Shown: positions 1-6,690 of the stretch, in pieces
How positions within the stretch are numbered: the first letter of the stretch is position 1
Layout: each line of letters begins with the position of its first letter
Assembly: GCA_016287565.1 (NCBI GenBank)
Contig: JAEFAM010000004.1
Coordinates: 1 to 64,000, forward strand
DNA: 64,000 nt
Origin: Clostridia bacterium
GTDB taxonomy: Bacteria > Bacillota > Clostridia > UBA1212 > UBA1255
Reading direction: 5' to 3'
Made by a program: the position numbers and the translations under genes
Notes under the pieces: generated by a model
Database searches by the model: none
Told to the model about the DNA's origin: nothing
Seen by the model: only the letters and a program-made list of their open reading frames with translations

Positions 1-20
1 CCCGAAATACCTGAGACATT

Positions 21-136
21 TCCGGTGGCGAGGATGAAGAGGGCACACCTGTTCCCATGCCGAACACAGAAGTTAAGCTCTTCGATGCAGACGATAGTTG
101 GTTGGAGACGACCTGTGAAAATATGTAGCCGCCGGA
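21..136 (+). rRNA. rrf: 5S ribosomal RNA
   Basis: This is a 5S rRNA of about 116 nt. It contains the conserved core with CCCATGCCGAACACAGAAGT near positions 55-74. Its ends pair as a terminal stem, TCCGG at 21-25 with CCGGA at 132-136. A terminator follows directly, so it is probably the last gene of an rRNA operon lying to the left of the window. The exact ends may be off by one or two bases. Confidence 0.95.
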
Positions 137-146
137 TCTTTTTGGA

Positions 147-180
147 GGCTCTGTGCAAAAAGGCGCAGGGCCTTCTTTTT
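147..180 (+). terminator. Rho-independent terminator after 5S rRNA
   Basis: A ten-base stem pairs GGCTCTGTGC (147-156) with GCGCAGGGCC (163-172), using two G-U pairs. The loop is A/G-rich and the T-run TTCTTTTT follows. The position suits the end of an rRNA transcript. Confidence 0.85.
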
Positions 181-203
181 ATGCCTGCTTATGGCTGTTG
201 TCC

Positions 204-265
204 GGGCCGCGGGGCGGCAACGGGGTAACAGGCGGGCGCAGGGCCGGGCCGCGGGGCGACAACGG
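204..265. repeat. Short GC-rich direct repeat, two copies
   Basis: The 20-mer GGGCCGCGGGGCGGCAACGG at 204-223 recurs with one change at 246-265, a 42-bp period. It lies between the 5S terminator and the promoter of the first coding gene. No function is evident. Confidence 0.6.
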
Positions 266-281
266 AGGAAATGGGTGGGAC

Positions 282-310
282 TTGAAAAAACGCGGGCGGA
301 ATAGTACAAT
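282..310 (+). promoter_or_regulatory. Sigma-A-type promoter for the surface protein at 340
   Basis: A -35 TTGAAA (282-287), a 17-bp spacer and a -10 TACAAT (305-310) lie just upstream of the ribosome binding site GGAGG at 330-334. The predicted leader is short, about 20-25 nt. Confidence 0.6.
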
Positions 311-339
311 TCAGACAGCTCGATGTATCGGAGGTCGAA

Positions 340-1734
340 ATGATGAATAAAAAGAAATTTGAACCGTCCCGCTATGGAAAGGCGGGAATGCTGAGGACGT
401 TGACCGCGGCGGTGCTGATGATAGCGATGATAGCGGGATTGACCGTTTTCGTTTCCAGCGGCGAGGAGGCGGCTCAGGCGGCGGAAAAGACCGCGCTGGA
501 AGAGTTTATTGCCGGATGGGGCGAATCTTACGCAGGCGTGATGGGCGTTAAAGATTACACGCTGGATTTTAACAGCTTCGAGACGGGTGAAGATTTTTCG
601 ACGATCGATGAGCTGCAGGAGTACTGGACGGTGAACAACGCCACTGCCGATCACATCACCAAGATCGCGGAGAGCGACGGCAACAAATATCTGAAATTCG
701 AACCGTTTTCCCAGATGTATCTTACCGACGGCCTGACGGACAAGTACGTTTTCTCCTTCGATATGAAATTGCCCCAGAACCAGGGCTTCGGCGCGTTCTT
801 CCGTTCCAACGGCGAGACCAACATCAACCCCTATTTTGAAGACGACCAGAGCGGCTACTCGATCCTGGGAATCGGGCCCGCGGGCATCTACGTCATTCCC
901 AACGAAAAGTCCGTAAAAGTTTACATCAAATTCTACGACGAGAAAAAGACGTCGGATCAGGGCGGGAAATATATCAATAACAAATCGTTCAGCTTCAAGA
1001 CCAAAAACAGCTTCACCTCCGATTTCGGCCGTGTCAGCATTGCCGACTACGGCACCGGCGCCAAGATCTTCGTGGAAGGCGAACTGGTCTGCACGCTGGA
1101 GTTTTCGAATCTCGTAAGCGGGTACGAAGAGTTGTTGACGGAATACAGCTATTATTCCACGGTGAGAGTGTTCGACGCCAACGGAGAAGAGAAGAAAGCG
1201 GTCGAGAACGCCCTGGTGTGCGCCGATACGAGCGTGCTGGCTTTCGGCATGCGCATCAACGAAGGGTACGTCGACAACGTGGTCATTTCAGAATATCCGG
1301 AAGCCGTTTCGAAGATCGAACTCAGCGGTACGCCCAAGACTTCCTATACGGTGGGAGAGAAATTCGATGCTGCGGGAGCGGCTCTGACGGTGACGTACGA
1401 GAGCGGCAAGACGAAAAAAGTGGCGTTGACGGAGGATATGCTGGAAGGGTTCGATACTTCGGCCGCGGGAGAGAAGACGGTCAATATCAAATACGAGTCC
1501 TTCGAGCAGTCGTTGACCGTGACCGTATCTGAAAAAGCAGAGGAGCCCACTGCCGCTCCTACGGCGGAACAGGTCAATACCGACGACGGGAAGACCTCGG
1601 ACAAGGACAAGGATGACGACAGCAAAAAGGGCTCGAACACGCTGCCAATAACGATCGCAATAATCGCAGGGGCGGTCGTCTTGTGCGCCGCAGTGGCCGT
1701 AGCCGTAATTATAGCGAAGAAGAAAAAGAAATAA
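340..1734 (+). CDS. Surface protein with concanavalin-like and Ig-like domains and a C-terminal membrane anchor
   Basis: The protein has 464 residues; two tandem ATGs (340, 343) lie 5 and 8 nt after GGAGG, so either could start it. An N-terminal hydrophobic segment (about 17-36) is a signal peptide or anchor. Residues about 66-325 look like a LamG/DUF1080-type beta-sandwich, ending in VDNVVISEY. Residues about 328-400 are a bacterial Ig-like domain. A charged linker of about 30 residues (rich in Thr, Lys and Asp) and a hydrophobic helix (about 434-459) precede a run of lysines. The residues TLPIT just before the helix faintly resemble LPXTG, but the Gly is missing. No catalytic residues are recognisable. 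A carbohydrate- or wall-binding role is inferred. Confidence 0.8.
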   Translation: MMNKKKFEPSRYGKAGMLRTLTAAVLMIAMIAGLTVFVSSGEEAAQAAEKTALEEFIAGWGESYAGVMGVKDYTLDFNSFETGEDFSTIDELQEYWTVNNATADHITKIAESDGNKYLKFEPFSQMYLTDGLTDKYVFSFDMKLPQNQGFGAFFRSNGETNINPYFEDDQSGYSILGIGPAGIYVIPNEKSVKVYIKFYDEKKTSDQGGKYINNKSFSFKTKNSFTSDFGRVSIADYGTGAKIFVEGELVCTLEFSNLVSGYEELLTEYSYYSTVRVFDANGEEKKAVENALVCADTSVLAFGMRINEGYVDNVVISEYPEAVSKIELSGTPKTSYTVGEKFDAAGAALTVTYESGKTKKVALTEDMLEGFDTSAAGEKTVNIKYESFEQSLTVTVSEKAEEPTAAPTAEQVNTDDGKTSDKDKDDDSKKGSNTLPITIAIIAGAVVLCAAVAVAVIIAKKKKK

Positions 1735-1831
1735 AAAGATCGGCCGTCAATTGTCCAGAGACTGAGCACATTGACGCGCCGAAGTGATGCAGCCGCATCT
1801 GCTGCGCAGACATCGTTTGAGACTGAATAAT

Positions 1832-1867
1832 AAAAGCAGACTGATGATTTTTCATCAGCCTGCTTTT
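1832..1867. terminator. Bidirectional terminator between convergent genes
   Basis: AAAAGCAG-A-CTGATGA (1832-1847) pairs with TCATCAG-C-CTGCTTTT (1852-1867) around a TTTT loop, with one internal A/C mismatch. The stem ends in A's on one side and T's on the other, so it can serve both the gene at 340-1734 and the minus-strand gene ending at 1907. Confidence 0.85.
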
Positions 1868-1906
1868 CGTTTTATCGTAGTTCTATTTGATGCGCCAGGC
1901 CGCGGA

Positions 1907-2899
1907 TCAGGCCTTCTTCTGCTTCTTCTTGATCAGCAGGAGCACGACCACGATGGCGGCAATAATCACGCCGCCGGCGATCAGCGCGGCGATCAGCACG
2001 CCGTTGGCGCCCTTGCCGCTTTCCTCCTTATTGTCCGACTGCCCGGGGGTGGAGCTGCCGGAACCGCTGGCGGGAGCTTCGGAAGCAGGCGCGTCGGTTG
2101 CCGGAGCATCGGTGGGGACCGCAGTGGGTTCCTTCGTAGGAGCAGCGGAAGGAGCTTCCGTTGCCGGAGCCACGGTGGGGAGCACGACCATCTCGGAAAG
2201 CTTCGTCACCTTAAGATGGTTGGGGTTGGTGATGTTGACGAAAGAATCCACGTCCAGGATTGCCACCGGCGTGTTTTCGCGGCCGGTGTAGGTGCGGGCT
2301 GCGTATTCTGTCTCGAAAAAGGCGATCCAGGCAATGTCGATGCAGTCGCCCTTGCGGACCTTGCCCGAAACTTCGTCCTGCTGGGTGTCCTCGGAATCAC
2401 GGTCGGGCTCCAGCGGGTCGAAGCGGATCACGTCAACGTTGATATAGTTGGCGGAATCCCAGATGGATTCGAACTCGGTGCGGGCGCTGACCTGGGTCAG
2501 ATCGACGATGGCAGTCTCCCATTCGCCGGTGAAATTGTAATGGAGCGGCACGCAGGGCTCCTTCTCGGGAATCACGTAAAACTGGCCCGAAAACTCCACG
2601 CCGGTGGAGTCGTACTGAGAAACGGTGCGGTAGCGGACGGCGGCCCAGAGCGTCTCGTCCGGGTCGATGGTGGTGTTTTCACCGTCAAGATGAAAATGGA
2701 ACGTGCCGTAGGGGTCGTTGCCCGCTGCGATCATCCGCACGTATTCCATTTCGACCTGCTCTTCCTCCGGAGCGTCAATAGCGACGGGTTCAGAGTCTCC
2801 CGATTCGGCGACGGGTTCTTCGGCCATAAAAGGCAGCGCGGCAACCGCCAGCGCGGCGAGCAGAGCAAAACAAATCATAATAATTAAATATTTTTTCAT
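1907..2899 (-). CDS. Secreted or surface protein with Pro/Thr/Ala linker and C-terminal membrane anchor
   Basis: The protein has 330 residues. The start is the ATG at 2899, because the strong site GGAGGG (2906-2911) lies 6 nt upstream; an in-frame ATG at 2914 would place that site inside the gene. It has a signal peptide (about 1-22), an unrecognised domain of about 200 residues of probable beta-sandwich type, a linker rich in APT/APA units, and a C-terminal hydrophobic helix followed by KKKQKKA. This is the same overall plan as the protein at 340-1734, with which it converges. No enzymatic motif is seen. A surface-displayed binding protein is inferred. Confidence 0.75.
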   Translation of the reverse strand: MKKYLIIMICFALLAALAVAALPFMAEEPVAESGDSEPVAIDAPEEEQVEMEYVRMIAAGNDPYGTFHFHLDGENTTIDPDETLWAAVRYRTVSQYDSTGVEFSGQFYVIPEKEPCVPLHYNFTGEWETAIVDLTQVSARTEFESIWDSANYINVDVIRFDPLEPDRDSEDTQQDEVSGKVRKGDCIDIAWIAFFETEYAARTYTGRENTPVAILDVDSFVNITNPNHLKVTKLSEMVVLPTVAPATEAPSAAPTKEPTAVPTDAPATDAPASEAPASGSGSSTPGQSDNKEESGKGANGVLIAALIAGGVIIAAIVVVLLLIKKKQKKA

Positions 2900-2939
2900 T
2901 CTTGTCCCTCCCAAGGGAAAATAACGTTTTTTCGGTCGT

Positions 2940-3617
2940 TTATTTTACTACCTTGCGCCCTGCCGCGTCAATGATGAGCCAGACCGTTGCCACGATAACG
3001 GCTCCCGCTATAAAACCGGCCGCGTCAAGCCACACGTCTGCCACTTGCGCCGCTCTTCCCGGCGAAAAATGCTGGAGCGTTTCGTCCGTCAATCCCGCCA
3101 GCAAGTCTATGAACAGCAATACCGCGCCGTGCTGCAGGAGATCGCTCCGCTTCAGCCGCTGCTTTTGCTTCGGCCTACGGGTCTGTTCCGGCGCTTCGCA
3201 GAGCGATTGACCCTGCGGCTGCTCCGGCGCTTCGCCCTGCGGTTGTCCCTGCACCTGCTCCTGCAACTGGTCGAGCGGTTGTCCCTGCGGCTGCTCCGGC
3301 ACCACGGTCTCCTCCAGCAAATAGCAGAACAGCGAAGCCGTTCCCAGCGCCCCGAGCACGAAAAACTCCGCAAAATGCGCCAGTTTCCGGATCCCGTCAA
3401 CGGTCAGAGACGGAAAAAGTCCCTGCAAAAACGCAAGGACCTTGCCGCTGTCCTCCGCAGATTCTTCGGCAGATTTCAGCGAATTGGAAAATATAAACGC
3501 AAGCCAGAGCAGGGCAAGGCCCAGGAACACAAAGCAGAGGATCCTTGACGCAGGAAGCTTCTTTCTTTGACCTCCGTCCGGGCGGTCAGCCTTTTTGCCC
3601 TTGCCCTTCACGCTCAC
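2940..3617 (-). CDS. VanZ-family membrane protein with a Gln/Pro-rich insert
   Basis: The protein has 225 residues and starts with GTG, overlapping the stop of the upstream GH78-like gene by 4 nt (GTGA), so the two are probably translationally coupled. VanZ hallmarks are present: a first helix ending in FSNSLKS, the motif RKLAHFAEFFVLG near residue 80, and DETLQHF plus ADVWLDAAG near the C-terminus. Between the second and third membrane segments is an insert of about 45 residues built from repeats such as PEQPQGQ, which ordinary VanZ proteins lack. VanZ proteins are linked to teicoplanin resistance and envelope functions; the exact role here is unknown. Confidence 0.8.
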   Translation of the reverse strand: MSVKGKGKKADRPDGGQRKKLPASRILCFVFLGLALLWLAFIFSNSLKSAEESAEDSGKVLAFLQGLFPSLTVDGIRKLAHFAEFFVLGALGTASLFCYLLEETVVPEQPQGQPLDQLQEQVQGQPQGEAPEQPQGQSLCEAPEQTRRPKQKQRLKRSDLLQHGAVLLFIDLLAGLTDETLQHFSPGRAAQVADVWLDAAGFIAGAVIVATVWLIIDAAGRKVVK

Positions 3618-5338
3618 CTGACGATCCTGACCTCCGCCGGCGCCTCGATCTTCGACACGATCTCGCCTTTAGTGTTGTGCTTGTGGATGACGTGGATGTT
3701 GCCGTATGGAGTGGGATAAGTGCCTTCCACGAACCGCAGGTCGCCCAGTTTCGGAGCGATCCGCACCGCCTTGCAGCCCGGCTCCACAGGAGTTATGCCC
3801 AGAACGTACCGGGAAAGGAACGCCGCGGGGCCGGAAGCCCAGCCGTGGCAGAGGCTGTGGCGGAAACCGATGTAGCAGTAAGCGCCGTAATCGCCGTGGA
3901 GATCTTTAACGCCCTCGGGAACCAGTTCGTCGATGCGACCGGAACCCTCCAGCCAGTCCAGATTGAAATCTTCCCAGAACGTGGTGGCGCCCCGGTCAAG
4001 CATCGCGCCCCAGAAGTCGCGGATCATGTCCAGCGCCGCGCCGGTCTCGTCCAGTTCGGCCAGTGCCTGCAGCACGTAAAAGCCGAAGAACGTGGAGATC
4101 CTGTGCGCCCCGTCCTTTTTTATCATCCTGCAAAGCTCGTCAGCCGCTTCGCCCTTCGCGATGTTCGCGAGAATAAGCATTGCCGCCGCCTGCTTCGAGC
4201 CGTTCGGATCAGGAAGATGCCTGCGCAGCTTGTCCGCGGTCTCCCGGCACGTTGCCGCCATCTCTTCGTCGCCAAGTTCGGAGAAGAGGAAAGCGCCCGC
4301 GTCGAAGCACATTGCCAGCATACCCTGATAACCCGCGTGGATGCCGGCGGGATTGTCGTTGGTAGGCCAGTCCAGCAACCTGCCGTCGGGAAGCTTTTCC
4401 TCCCCGTCTTCGCCCACGCAGTTCGCGAAGAATTTCAGCAGTTCCTTCATATAGGTCTGCTGCTGCCTGAGATATTCGAGGTCGCCGTTCTGCATATACC
4501 AGCCGTAATGCACCAGCACCCACCAGACCGAGTAGCCCGAGATGCCGCACATCATATTAGGCAGCGGAGATTCGTCCCGCGCCAGGTCAAGGCTGTTTTC
4601 CACGCTTTTGTCGTATCCGAACACCGCCTGGATCGTGGAAGTTTCGGGATGGATGTCGCCGATCCACACCAGCCGGTCGCGCTTGATGCCGTCCCACACG
4701 TACTCCTGCATATTAAGGTGCACAGTGTACGCCGCAGTGTTCCAGATCTTGTCCAGCCGCGGGTCGTTGGAGTGGAAAGAACCTTTATATTCGAGTTCGC
4801 GGTAGATAAAGATGCCGGAAACCGCCATGAACGTGATCTGGGCGCCGGGGTCAAGCAGGTCGATTCGGACAAACCGGAAGCCGGAGGGGCCGATCTCGGG
4901 CATGGACAGGAAGCCCACGTCGATGATCTGGTCGCGGTCAATATGGTCGTTGGTGGCGTTTTTGGTCCCGCCCAGCTCCGCCATGGCTTCTTCGGCGGAT
5001 TCTCCGAACCGGACGCGCAGTTTTACGCGCTGAGGCTGCACGCCTGAAATGAACAGTTTAACGTAGCCGTGGAACTCCACGCCGAAATCGATGAGCACGC
5101 CTTCGGGCTTGAAACCGTCGCCCGCGGGAGCGGTCTTGATCGACATGGCGGCCGGGATCCTGAAATGTATCTGCTTCTCACGGGGCACGAGCAGGCACTC
5201 TTCGCCGCTTACGCCCTCGGATTTCCAGACGATGCGCTGAGGCGTGAGAAAACGGCGGACGCGCACGTCCTGCTCGGAACGGTCGATGATCTCCGGCGCG
5301 CGGATGCCTGCCGGTATGAAGTTTTTGTTCTTATCCAT
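3614..5338 (-). CDS. GH78-family alpha-L-rhamnosidase-like protein
   Basis: The protein has 574 residues and no signal peptide, so it is probably cytoplasmic. AGGAGG lies at 5349-5354, well spaced from the ATG. An N-terminal concanavalin-like domain (DFGVEFHGYVKL near residue 85) precedes an (alpha/alpha)6 barrel and a C-terminal beta domain with PTPYGNIHV. The motif that in classical GH78 reads DCPxREKxGWLGD here reads DGIKRDRLVWIGD (D216 to D228), so the proposed general acid Glu is replaced by Asp221. It may act on an oligosaccharide other than rhamnoside. It forms an operon with the downstream VanZ-like gene. Confidence 0.8.
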   Translation of the reverse strand: MDKNKNFIPAGIRAPEIIDRSEQDVRVRRFLTPQRIVWKSEGVSGEECLLVPREKQIHFRIPAAMSIKTAPAGDGFKPEGVLIDFGVEFHGYVKLFISGVQPQRVKLRVRFGESAEEAMAELGGTKNATNDHIDRDQIIDVGFLSMPEIGPSGFRFVRIDLLDPGAQITFMAVSGIFIYRELEYKGSFHSNDPRLDKIWNTAAYTVHLNMQEYVWDGIKRDRLVWIGDIHPETSTIQAVFGYDKSVENSLDLARDESPLPNMMCGISGYSVWWVLVHYGWYMQNGDLEYLRQQQTYMKELLKFFANCVGEDGEEKLPDGRLLDWPTNDNPAGIHAGYQGMLAMCFDAGAFLFSELGDEEMAATCRETADKLRRHLPDPNGSKQAAAMLILANIAKGEAADELCRMIKKDGAHRISTFFGFYVLQALAELDETGAALDMIRDFWGAMLDRGATTFWEDFNLDWLEGSGRIDELVPEGVKDLHGDYGAYCYIGFRHSLCHGWASGPAAFLSRYVLGITPVEPGCKAVRIAPKLGDLRFVEGTYPTPYGNIHVIHKHNTKGEIVSKIEAPAEVRIVR

Positions 5339-5449
5339 GCTGAAAATACCTCCTGAAAACGGTATATCTGAATTGCCGCAATGCTAACATTTTTGTTCGA
5401 AGTTTGTCAATCGGCGAACCGGCCGGCGGTTGCCGTTTTCCGTGTGGCC

Positions 5450-5577
5450 GTTCACGTCGAAGCGGCGAGCCCGGGTCAACGGATCACGTCAAACCAGCCG
5501 GCGACGAGTCAACGTATCTCGCCGAAGCGGCGGGCGCGGGTCAACGTATCTCGTCGAAGCGGTAGGCGCGGGTCAAC
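5450..5577. repeat. Four tandem ~32-bp units spanning the 3' end of the PHP gene
   Basis: Four units of 31-33 bp, at 5450-5480, 5481-5513, 5514-5545 and 5546-5577, each end in GTCAAC on the plus strand. The two nearest the gene (5514-5545 and 5546-5577) are almost identical; the outer two have diverged. The innermost unit encodes the last residues of the PHP protein, and the stop codon (5541-5543) lies at the edge of the next unit. The repeat therefore appears to be a duplication of the gene's 3' end into the intergenic space. Confidence 0.8.
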
Positions 5578-6470
5578 GCCTTGTTGCCATGGCTGTCCTT
5601 CACTTCGATGCGGAAATGGTCGTAACTGCCTCCGATATCGAACTCCGCGCCTTCCAGCTCGTCGCCGTGGCTCCGGCGTTTGTCCGAGCGCCTGGTCTCG
5701 AAGCGGATGAATATCGACTGGGCAGGGGAGCATTTGACCACCACTTTTCCGTCCTCCGCGTAGAGTTCCCTGATCTCCGGACCCGTGGAGGCGTAGCAGT
5801 CGCCCCGCTTCATTGCCTCGAAGATGGCGTCGTAGGAGAGCTCCGGCGCGAAGATCATCGTCCAGCCGCCGAAGGAATCGTTGTAGGGGCTCGCAATATC
5901 GCGGCAGCCGTTGTGATTGTCGTCCGTGGCGGTGGCCACCGGCTTGCATTTTCCGTCCCTGCACATCACTTCGTACTCGTAATCGCCCCAGCCGTCGATC
6001 ATATCCACCTCGCAGCCGGTGTTGAACACCTCGAAGCCCCACAGACCTTCCAGTCCGATGAACTCGTCAGGCGTCTGGAAAGACCAGCGCGGGTGGTTGT
6101 ACTGGCAGAGAAAACCTGCGTCGTTGCAGATCTTTATGATCCTGTTGATGCCCTCCGTGCCGTAGACCCGCTCGATGGCGGGGAACACCGACCGGTCTTT
6201 GTCCGGCGAGAAGAAATTCAGGTGATACGTGTGCCCCTTCGGGCCGTTCACGTCGACTTCTATGGCCGTCAACGGCACGAAATCGTCGCTCCTGAGTTCC
6301 GGATGCGGGACGAGGCAGTTGTGGTCGCTGAAAGCCACCACGCTGTAACCCCGGTCAACGTAATGCTTTTTCAGGGTCGCCACGTCGAATCTTCCGTCCG
6401 AAAAGGTGCTGTGGCAATGCAGATTCGCCTTGTACTGCCTGCGGTCCGCGGGCAACAGATATTGTTTCAT
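5541..6470 (-). CDS. PHP-domain phosphoesterase-like protein
   Basis: The protein has 309 residues. The start is the ATG at 6470 (MKQYLL), preceded by AAGGAAG; the open frame continues further upstream but into a repeat region without coding character. PHP metal-binding motifs are clear: NLHCHSTFSDG near residue 14, AFSDHN near 43, and later H and D residues including TDDNHNG. PHP proteins are metal-dependent phosphoesterases or hydrolases. In glycan-related loci, members of this subgroup are found beside glycoside hydrolases, but the substrate is unknown. The gene lies between a GH99-like lipoprotein gene and a GH78-like gene on the same strand. Confidence 0.85.
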   Translation of the reverse strand: MKQYLLPADRRQYKANLHCHSTFSDGRFDVATLKKHYVDRGYSVVAFSDHNCLVPHPELRSDDFVPLTAIEVDVNGPKGHTYHLNFFSPDKDRSVFPAIERVYGTEGINRIIKICNDAGFLCQYNHPRWSFQTPDEFIGLEGLWGFEVFNTGCEVDMIDGWGDYEYEVMCRDGKCKPVATATDDNHNGCRDIASPYNDSFGGWTMIFAPELSYDAIFEAMKRGDCYASTGPEIRELYAEDGKVVVKCSPAQSIFIRFETRRSDKRRSHGDELEGAEFDIGGSYDHFRIEVKDSHGNKALTRAYRFDEIR

Positions 6471-6533
6471 GCTTTTTTCTTCCTTTCGTTTATATATGCC
6501 TTGTTCGATGTATGTTTTCTGTAATCGGACCCC

Positions 6534-6640
6534 GGTTTTTCCCCAGCGGGCAGCGGGTTTTCCCCAGCGCGGATATGGCTTTCCACAGGGTTTTCCACAG
6601 ATTTTAGGGCAAATCGGCGGAATTTCCGGGTTTTCCACAG
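6534..6640. repeat. Five copies of a TTTTCCMCAG motif upstream of the PHP gene
   Basis: Close copies of GGGTTTTCCACAG occur at 6534-6546, 6555-6567, 6577-6588, 6588-6600 and 6628-6640, all in one orientation. They fill much of the 220-bp gap between the lipoprotein gene and the PHP gene. They resemble DnaA-box variants but no replication gene is near. A related 22-bp double motif occurs at 23663-23684. Confidence 0.65.
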
Positions 6641-6690
6641 GCCGGGAGCGGCCTGACAGCATTCTCCGGCGCCCGGCTGAGTTGACGGCG

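Noticed and set aside
25..350. Short open frames across the 5S rRNA and its downstream region
   Set aside because: They overlap the 5S gene, its terminator and a promoter and have no protein-like sequence.
1640..1680. LPXTG sorting signal in the protein at 340
   Set aside because: TLPIT precedes the C-terminal helix, but the Gly is missing, the other tail-anchored proteins do not share the motif, and no sortase gene is seen.
3545..5047. Long plus-strand open frame of 500 codons opposite the GH78-like gene
   Set aside because: It is antisense to a gene with clear domain motifs and its translation (rich in H, R and V) looks like a GC-rich shadow. The same applies to long antisense frames at 7201-9729, 14025-15578, 18689-19978, 20906-22738, 26578-28485 and 38804-40603.
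6534..6640. Replication origin from the DnaA-box-like cluster
   Set aside because: There is no dnaA, dnaN, rpmH or AT-rich unwinding region nearby, and the boxes are variants of the consensus. Kept only as a repeat.
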